In this document: positions 4,754 through 9,040 of the stretch, piece by piece
Numbering within the stretch: the stretch's first letter is position 1
Layout of the letters: every line of letters starts with the position of its first letter
Source: an uncultured Actinomycetes bacterium
Lineage (GTDB): Bacteria > Actinomycetota > Actinomycetes > Nanopelagicales > Nanopelagicaceae
DNA length: 9,040 nucleotides
Reading direction: 5' to 3'
NCBI GenBank assembly: GCA_903832395.1
Contig: CAILBF010000010.1
Coordinates: forward strand, 1-9,040
Program-made: the position numbers and the translations under genes
Notes under the pieces: generated by a model
What the model was told of the DNA's origin: nothing
Databases searched by the model: none
The model's input: only the letters and a program-made list of their open reading frames with translations

Positions 4754-5410
4754 ATGGCTCGCCCAGATAAAGAAAAAGCAGTTGCAGAGTTAACGGAAGA
4801 TTTCCGTACAGCTACTGCAACAATCCTCACCGAGTATCGCGGACTATCCGTGACTTCGATGAAGCAACTTCGCCGTGCACTTGGTGAAACAACTAAGTAC
4901 TCAGTAGTGAAGAACACTCTTACAAAGATTGCAGCAAAAGATGCCGGCGTAGATCTTTCACCAGATCTTCTTGTTGGACCATCTGCAGTTGCTTTCATCA
5001 AGGGTGATGCAATTGACGCGGCTAAGAGCCTGCGCGATTTCGCTAAAGAGAATCCATTTCTTGTAATCAAGGGTGGAATCTACGAAGGCAAAGCAGTCAC
5101 CAAAGAAGAGCTCATGCAACTTGCAAATCTTGAATCTCGTGAGGTTCTACTTGCAAAGCTTGCTGGCGCTATGAAGGGATCGCTTGCTAAGGCGGCTCGT
5201 GTATTCGATGCTCTCCGTATCAAGCTTGAAATGTCCGAAGGTTCAACAAATACTGAGGTATCCGAGGTTCCAGCTCAAGCTGTGATTACTGAAGATGTCG
5301 TAGTAACCGAAGAGGCAGTAGTAGAAGCACCAGAAGTTGTTGCTGAAGTTGCCGATGCAACCGAAGCAGTTGTCGAAGAAGTAACCCCAGAATCAGAAGA
5401 GAAGGAATAA
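4754..5410 (+). CDS. rplJ: 50S ribosomal protein L10 with long acidic C-terminal extension
   Basis: L10 anchors L7/L12 dimers to the ribosome, forming the stalk that recruits translation GTPases. Residues 1-about 160 match the family: MARPDKEKAVAELTEDF, EYRGLSVTSMKQLRRAL (about 27-43), YSVVKNTLTKIA, then LIKGGIYEG-type and VLLAKLAGAMKGSLAKA segments, then the helix that carries L12. The protein continues to 218 residues, against roughly 165-180 usually. The extra tail of about 50 residues (163-218) is rich in Val, Glu and Ala and strongly acidic. The ATG at 4754 follows AGGAAAGGTG at good spacing; an in-frame GTG at 4745 is part of that ribosome binding site. rplL starts 5 nt after the stop. 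Confidence 0.97.
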   Translation: MARPDKEKAVAELTEDFRTATATILTEYRGLSVTSMKQLRRALGETTKYSVVKNTLTKIAAKDAGVDLSPDLLVGPSAVAFIKGDAIDAAKSLRDFAKENPFLVIKGGIYEGKAVTKEELMQLANLESREVLLAKLAGAMKGSLAKAARVFDALRIKLEMSEGSTNTEVSEVPAQAVITEDVVVTEEAVVEAPEVVAEVADATEAVVEEVTPESEEKE

Positions 5411-5415
5411 CGAAA

Positions 5416-5799
5416 ATGGCAAAGCTCAATACAGAAGACCTATTGGCACAGTTTAAAGAAATGACATTGGTCGAGCTCTCAGAGTTCGTTAAGTCATTCG
5501 AAACTGAATTCGATGTTACAGCCGCTGCTCCAGTAGCAGCTGCAGCAGCAGGTGGCGCAGCCGCAGGCGGAGCAGAAGCAGCACAAGACGAGTTCACAGT
5601 TGTACTCGAAGAAGCTGGTTCAGCAAAGATTGCAGTTATCAAGGAAGTTCGCGGACTTAACTCAAGCCTTGGCTTGAAAGAAGCGAAGGATCTTGTAGAT
5701 GCATGTCCATCAGTTCTCCTAGAGAAAGTAAACAAGGAGACAGCAGATAAGGCAAAGGCAGCACTAGAGGCAGCTGGCGCAAAGGTTACAATCAAGTAA
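5416..5799 (+). CDS. rplL: 50S ribosomal protein L7/L12
   Basis: L7/L12 is the multicopy stalk protein that recruits and stimulates EF-Tu, EF-G and other GTPases. Its 127 residues are of normal length. The N-terminal dimerisation domain (about 1-32, LNTEDLLAQFKEMTLVELSEF) binds L10. A flexible Ala/Gly hinge (about 36-56) follows. The globular C-terminal domain starts at EFTVVLEEAGSAKIAVIKEVR (about 59) and contains GLNSSLGLKEAKDLVDACP and the end AALEAAGAKVTIK. The ribosome binding site GAAGGA lies in the last codons of rplJ, so the two are translated as a tight pair. A strong terminator follows. Confidence 0.98.
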   Translation: MAKLNTEDLLAQFKEMTLVELSEFVKSFETEFDVTAAAPVAAAAAGGAAAGGAEAAQDEFTVVLEEAGSAKIAVIKEVRGLNSSLGLKEAKDLVDACPSVLLEKVNKETADKAKAALEAAGAKVTIK

Positions 5800-5813
5800 T
5801 TTCGTATTAAACA

Positions 5814-5853
5814 CTAAGGCCTTCGAACCATTGGTTCGAAGGCCTTAGCTTTG
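5814..5853 (+). terminator. Strong terminator after rplL
   Basis: CTAAGGCCTTCGAACC (5814-5829) pairs perfectly with GGTTCGAAGGCCTTAG (5833-5848), giving 16 bp around a 3-nt loop ATT. Only a short CTTTG tail follows, so the T tract is poor, but the stem is far stronger than usual. It lies 14 nt past the rplL stop and separates rplJL from the genes downstream. Confidence 0.8.
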
Positions 5854-6183
5854 TCGTAACTTCAAATGACGGGGGCTATAACCAAGTCATACCCGAGGCT
5901 GACGAATAAACTCCGACATACTTTTAACTCAAAATTCTTTAAGTTAAGCCCGTGACGTGTTGACCGACTCGAATCTCTGTTCCCCAATCCCCATCTCGTC
6001 TGATGTTTATCCAATATTGCTACTGGCCAAGAACTGTTTACTGATCCGAACCCTAACTACCTAAATTGCTCCAGATAATTAAGATAATCAATTGATACTC
6101 CTTCTGATTTTCGCTGTCAATGAAAAATAATTGATTTTTTAGAATTGAGGGGAAGCCCCACAGCGTTACTAATCCCAGTCAAT
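5854..6183. other. 330-bp A/T-rich gap with no supported gene
   Basis: No open frame with a ribosome binding site or recognisable protein is seen on either strand. The right half is A/T-rich and holds a perfect 10-bp palindrome ATCAATTGAT (6087-6096), a related ATAATTGATTTTTT (about 6127-6140) and a small GGGG/CCCC hairpin (about 6150-6160). These could be regulator sites for the small gene that follows; this is inference. Confidence 0.5.
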
Positions 6184-6189
6184 TAAAAT
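6184..6189 (+). promoter_or_regulatory. Candidate -10 box for the eRF1-like gene
   Basis: TAAAAT matches the -10 consensus at five of six positions and lies 38 bp before the ATG at 6228. The region 16-18 bp upstream (around CAGCGTTA) has no good -35 box, so activation by another protein or an alternative sigma factor is possible. Weak evidence. Confidence 0.3.
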
Positions 6190-6227
6190 AAGTTCTGCGG
6201 AGACCACAATAAAAAAGGGGTAGAAAA

Positions 6228-6647
6228 ATGAATTCTTTGGCCGTTGTAGCTATAAGCCAAGATGAGTGCCGAATCTTTACCGATGGCTTAACCCCTTCAG
6301 CCAAACCACTACGAATTCATCCGCCCGTTCATTCTGGAAAAAAGAAGTATGAAAATGTTCGCGATGGCCAGACTCACAGAGGTCATGACGTGGATAAATT
6401 TGCCCATGAGTATCTGGAAGAGATTGCCAGCGCGCTTGCAGAGGCTAGAAAAATCCTTGTCATTGCCCATGGCACCGGAAAATCAAATGGCTTCGAGGCT
6501 TTGAGCGAGCACCTTAAGAAGCACCAGCCGCTCATCGAAAAGAGGGTGGTCGGCAATATTGAGGCCGATTTGTCGCATATGAGCGATCCCCAGCTTCTTG
6601 CCCAGGGCCGGGATTGGCTTACGGCCCATTCAGCCTTTCTGGGGTAA
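6228..6647 (+). CDS. Small eRF1/pelota-like domain protein ('translational machinery protein' type)
   Basis: This encodes 139 residues with no signal peptide or membrane segment. The pattern resembles stand-alone bacterial eRF1-domain-3-like proteins (COG1503-like). It has an N-terminal strand AVVAISQDECRIF (about 5-17) and a His-rich middle (HPPVHSG, THRGHD, 31-53). The core DKFAHEYLEEIASALAEARK is followed by ILVIAHGTGKSNGFEALSEHL (about 76-96), HQPLIEKRVVGNIEAD and the helix DPQLLAQGRDWL. In eRF1, pelota and the hibernation factor Balon, related domains act at the ribosome. This protein has a single domain and lacks the GGQ-bearing domain, so peptide release is not expected. AAGGGG lies about 8 nt before the ATG. 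It is a free-standing insertion between rplL and rpoB. Family match is from memory of motifs, not a search. Confidence 0.6.
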   Translation: MNSLAVVAISQDECRIFTDGLTPSAKPLRIHPPVHSGKKKYENVRDGQTHRGHDVDKFAHEYLEEIASALAEARKILVIAHGTGKSNGFEALSEHLKKHQPLIEKRVVGNIEADLSHMSDPQLLAQGRDWLTAHSAFLG

Positions 6648-6672
6648 CCCTCCACAATTTTCTCAGAATTCG

Positions 6673-6701
6673 AAGACAAATCCCGCCTTTAGAGGTATAA
6701 G
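6673..6701 (+). promoter_or_regulatory. Candidate rpoB promoter
   Basis: AAGACA (6673-6678) and TATAAG (6696-6701) are separated by 17 bp. The -10 is good and the -35 keeps GACA. Initiation near 6707 would give a leader of about 125 nt before the TTG start. A plausible alternative is that rpoB is also reached by readthrough from the upstream small gene. Confidence 0.35.
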
Positions 6702-6746
6702 CGCTCGGTTGGACAGGATTGGGGTGAGCGCGTTACTCTTCAACCT

Positions 6747-6801
6747 CACACAAAACACTTACGGTCAGGGCATATAGCGGCTGAGACCTAATAGTTGTGT
6801 G
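6747..6801 (+). promoter_or_regulatory. Potentially structured rpoB leader RNA
   Basis: CACACAA (6747-6753) can pair with TTGTGTG (6795-6801), enclosing a second helix GGTC (6763-6766) with GACC (6785-6788). A further inverted pair lies upstream, GCGCTC (6701-6706) with GAGCGC (6726-6731). The element ends 20 nt before the rpoB ribosome binding site and has no T tract, so it would act on translation or RNA stability if it acts at all. Pairing is by eye. Confidence 0.35.
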
Positions 6802-6831
6802 TTCCCGCTTTATTGTCTGGAAGGACATCTC

Positions 6832-9040
6832 TTGGCCGCGACTAAAAAATCATCAGTAGCTCCACGCCGAATCTCTTTCGCAAAGATCCGCGAACCTCTC
6901 GAAGTTCCTAACTTATTAGCGTTGCAAGTTGAAAGCGTTGACTGGTTATTGGGTAACGACGCATGGCGTTCACGTATCGCAGCAGTCGATTCTATGAATC
7001 GTGGCGAAATCCCTACAACTTCAGGTCTTGAAGAAATCTTTGAAGAGATTTCTCCGATCGAAGATTTCCAGGGAACTATGAGCCTAACTTTCCGCGATCA
7101 CCGTTTTGAGCCACCTAAGTACTCAATCGATGATTGCAAAGAGCGCGACATGACGTACTCACAGCCGTTATTCGTAACTGCTGAGTTTACAAATAACATC
7201 ACTGGTGAAATTAAGTCACAGACAGTATTTATGGGTGACTTCCCGGTTATGACAGCTCGCGGAACATTTGTTATTAACGGTACCGAGCGCGTAGTTGTTT
7301 CTCAGATTGTTCGCTCACCTGGTGTTTATTTTGAAAAGATTATTGAAAAGACATCTGACAAAGATGTATTTACTTCAAAGGTTATTCCAAGCCGCGGTGC
7401 TTGGCTTGAGTTTGAAGTTGATAAGAAGGATCTTGTTGGTGTTCGCATCGACCGCAAGCGTAAGCAATCAGTAACTGTCTTCCTAAAGGCACTTGGTTGG
7501 AGCGAAGAGCAGATTCGTGAAGAATTTGGTGAGTTCGCATCAATGATGGCAACGCTTGAAAAAGATACAGTTCATACTCAAGATGAAGCTCTGCTAGATA
7601 TTTATCGCAAGCTACGTCCAGGTGAGCCTCCAACTAAGGAAGCTGCTCAGAACTTAATCGAAAACCTTTACTTCAACCCTAAGCGTTATGACTTGGCTAA
7701 GGTCGGTCGCTTTAAGGTTAACAAGAAGCTCGGTTTAGATCTTGAACTTAAAGCTTCACTACTTACTATTTCTGACATCGTTGCAACACTTCGCTACTTA
7801 GTTCTTCTACACCGTGGCGATTTGTTGATGGATTACGGCCGCGAAGTTCGCGTAGAAAAGGACGATATCGATCACTTCGGTAACCGTCGTCTACGTACTG
7901 TCGGTGAGCTCATTCAGAACCAGGTTCGCATCGGTCTCTCACGTATGGAGCGCGTAGTTCGCGAACGTATGACAACTCAAGATGTCGAGGCAATTACACC
8001 TCAAACATTGATCAATATTCGTCCAGTAGTTGCATCGATTAAGGAGTTCTTCGGAACTTCTCAGTTGTCACAGTTCATGGATCAAACCAACCCACTATCT
8101 GGTTTAACTCACAAGCGCCGTCTTTCAGCGCTCGGACCTGGAGGTCTCTCACGTGATCGCGCGGGCTTTGAAGTTCGTGACGTTCACCCTTCTCACTACG
8201 GCCGCATGTGTCCAATTGAAACTCCTGAAGGACCAAACATTGGTCTTATCGGTTCACTTGCAACATATGGTCGCGTCACTGCATTTGGTTTTATCGAGAC
8301 TCCTTACCGTAAGGTTTCAAAGGGTCGCGTAACTGATCAAGTTGATTACTTAACTGCTGATGAAGAAGATGAACACATCATCGCGCAGGCGAATGCTCCA
8401 TTAACTGATGACAATCACTTTGCAGAAGCACGCGTACTTGTACGTCGTCGTGGTGGCGAAGTTGAATACATCCCAGCTGATGAAGTTGATTACATGGACG
8501 TCTCACCGCGCCAAATGGTTTCTGTTGCAACTGCAATGATTCCATTCCTTGAGCACGATGATGCTAACCGTGCGTTGATGGGCTCTAACATGATGCGCCA
8601 GTCAGTTCCACTTATGCGTGCAGAAGCACCATTGATTGGTACTGGTATGGAGTTCCGTGCAGCTGTTGATGCAGGTGATGTCGTTGTTGCTACTAAGGCC
8701 GGCATTGTCACTGAAGTATCTGCCGAAGAAGTAAAAGTCATGGCCGATGATTCAACGTATCAAACATATTCACTTCATAAGTTCACACGCTCTAACCAAG
8801 GAACGTCGTACAACCAGAAGGTTGTTGTCTCTGAAGGTCAGCGTCTAGAAGTTGGCTCAGTAATCGCCGATGGTCCTTGCACCGATATGGGTGAAATGGC
8901 ACTTGGAAAGAACTTGCTCGTGGCATTTATGTCATGGGAAGGCCACAACTACGAAGATGCGATTATCTTGTCGCAACGTTTGGTTCAAGACGATGTCTTG
9001 ACATCAATTCACATTGAAGAGTACGAAGTTGATGCTCGCG
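6832..9040 (+). CDS. rpoB: DNA-directed RNA polymerase beta subunit, 5' part
   Basis: This is the first 736 residues of RpoB, open to the right edge with no frameshift. The start is TTG at 6832, preceded by GGAAGGA at 6-nt spacing, and the protein begins (M)AATKKSSVAPRRISFAKIREPLEVPNLL, as actinobacterial RpoB does. Recognisable blocks include FPVMTARGTFVINGTERVVVSQIVRSPGVYF (lobe/protrusion). The rifampicin pocket GTSQLSQFMDQTNPLSGLTHKRR runs from residue 408. Further blocks are RLSALGPGGLSRDRAGFEVRDVH and CPIETPEGPNIGLI, then MMRQSVPL, and NLLVAFMSWEGHNYEDAI near the edge. Key rifampicin-contact residues (Asp417, His427, Ser432 in this numbering) are wild type. Thr419 replaces the Asn found at E. 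coli 518. It forms the catalytic core with beta', which normally follows. Confidence 0.98.
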   Translation, partial: MAATKKSSVAPRRISFAKIREPLEVPNLLALQVESVDWLLGNDAWRSRIAAVDSMNRGEIPTTSGLEEIFEEISPIEDFQGTMSLTFRDHRFEPPKYSIDDCKERDMTYSQPLFVTAEFTNNITGEIKSQTVFMGDFPVMTARGTFVINGTERVVVSQIVRSPGVYFEKIIEKTSDKDVFTSKVIPSRGAWLEFEVDKKDLVGVRIDRKRKQSVTVFLKALGWSEEQIREEFGEFASMMATLEKDTVHTQDEALLDIYRKLRPGEPPTKEAAQNLIENLYFNPKRYDLAKVGRFKVNKKLGLDLELKASLLTISDIVATLRYLVLLHRGDLLMDYGREVRVEKDDIDHFGNRRLRTVGELIQNQVRIGLSRMERVVRERMTTQDVEAITPQTLINIRPVVASIKEFFGTSQLSQFMDQTNPLSGLTHKRRLSALGPGGLSRDRAGFEVRDVHPSHYGRMCPIETPEGPNIGLIGSLATYGRVTAFGFIETPYRKVSKGRVTDQVDYLTADEEDEHIIAQANAPLTDDNHFAEARVLVRRRGGEVEYIPADEVDYMDVSPRQMVSVATAMIPFLEHDDANRALMGSNMMRQSVPLMRAEAPLIGTGMEFRAAVDAGDVVVATKAGIVTEVSAEEVKVMADDSTYQTYSLHKFTRSNQGTSYNQKVVVSEGQRLEVGSVIADGPCTDMGEMALGKNLLVAFMSWEGHNYEDAIILSQRLVQDDVLTSIHIEEYEVDAR

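Noticed and set aside
5286..5795. 169-codon minus-strand frame opposite rplJ/rplL
   Set aside because: It is a shadow of the Ala/Glu-rich codons of rplJ and rplL; the Ser/Ala/Leu-rich product has no ribosome binding site or family signs.
6307..6500. P-loop (Walker A) in HGTGKSNG of the small eRF1-like protein
   Set aside because: The GxxxxGK[ST] spacing is not met and no Walker B is visible; the segment fits the eRF1-like family pattern better.

Overview
The window comes from a low- to mid-G+C actinobacterium. Gene order is the classical actinobacterial one: class I aminotransferase (divergent), tRNA-Trp, secE, nusG, rplK, rplA, rplJ, rplL, rpoB. rpoB starts with TTG after a good Shine-Dalgarno, as in other Actinobacteria, and NusG has a long acidic N-terminal extension. 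The modest G+C and A/T-rich third codon positions suggest a streamlined freshwater lineage of the acI/Nanopelagicales type. That placement is inference from composition and order only.

Layout. Positions 1-346 (-) hold the 5' part of an AspC-like aminotransferase. Positions 462-535 (+) are tRNA-Trp(CCA). Positions 584-2839 (+) form a secE-nusG-rplK-rplA operon, with an L1-binding-site mimic between rplK and rplA. Positions 2939-2975 are a bidirectional terminator shared by rplA and a convergent two-gene unit. Positions 3016-4052 (-) are a HEPN/MNT toxin-antitoxin-like pair. The MNT protein carries an N-terminal winged helix, and three 20-bp operator-like repeats overlap its promoter. A degenerate inverted repeat (2849-2914 and 4484-4552) brackets the pair, which suggests an accessory insertion into the ribosomal protein cluster. 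Positions 4562-4717 (+) hold a candidate promoter, an L10 leader and an attenuator-type terminator, followed by rplJ and rplL (4754-5799) and a very strong terminator. After an A/T-rich gap, 6228-6647 (+) encodes a small protein resembling the stand-alone eRF1/pelota-like domain ('translational machinery protein', COG1503-like). A structured leader then precedes rpoB, which runs off the right edge.

Functionally, the core genes build the protein-export channel (SecE), couple transcription to translation (NusG, RpoB) and form the ribosomal L1, L11 and L10-L12 stalks. Two autoregulatory RNA elements (for L1 and L10) are visible. The two non-core insertions are the most interesting part: a self-regulated MNT/HEPN module between rplA and rplJ, and an eRF1-like candidate ribosome-associated protein between rplL and rpoB.
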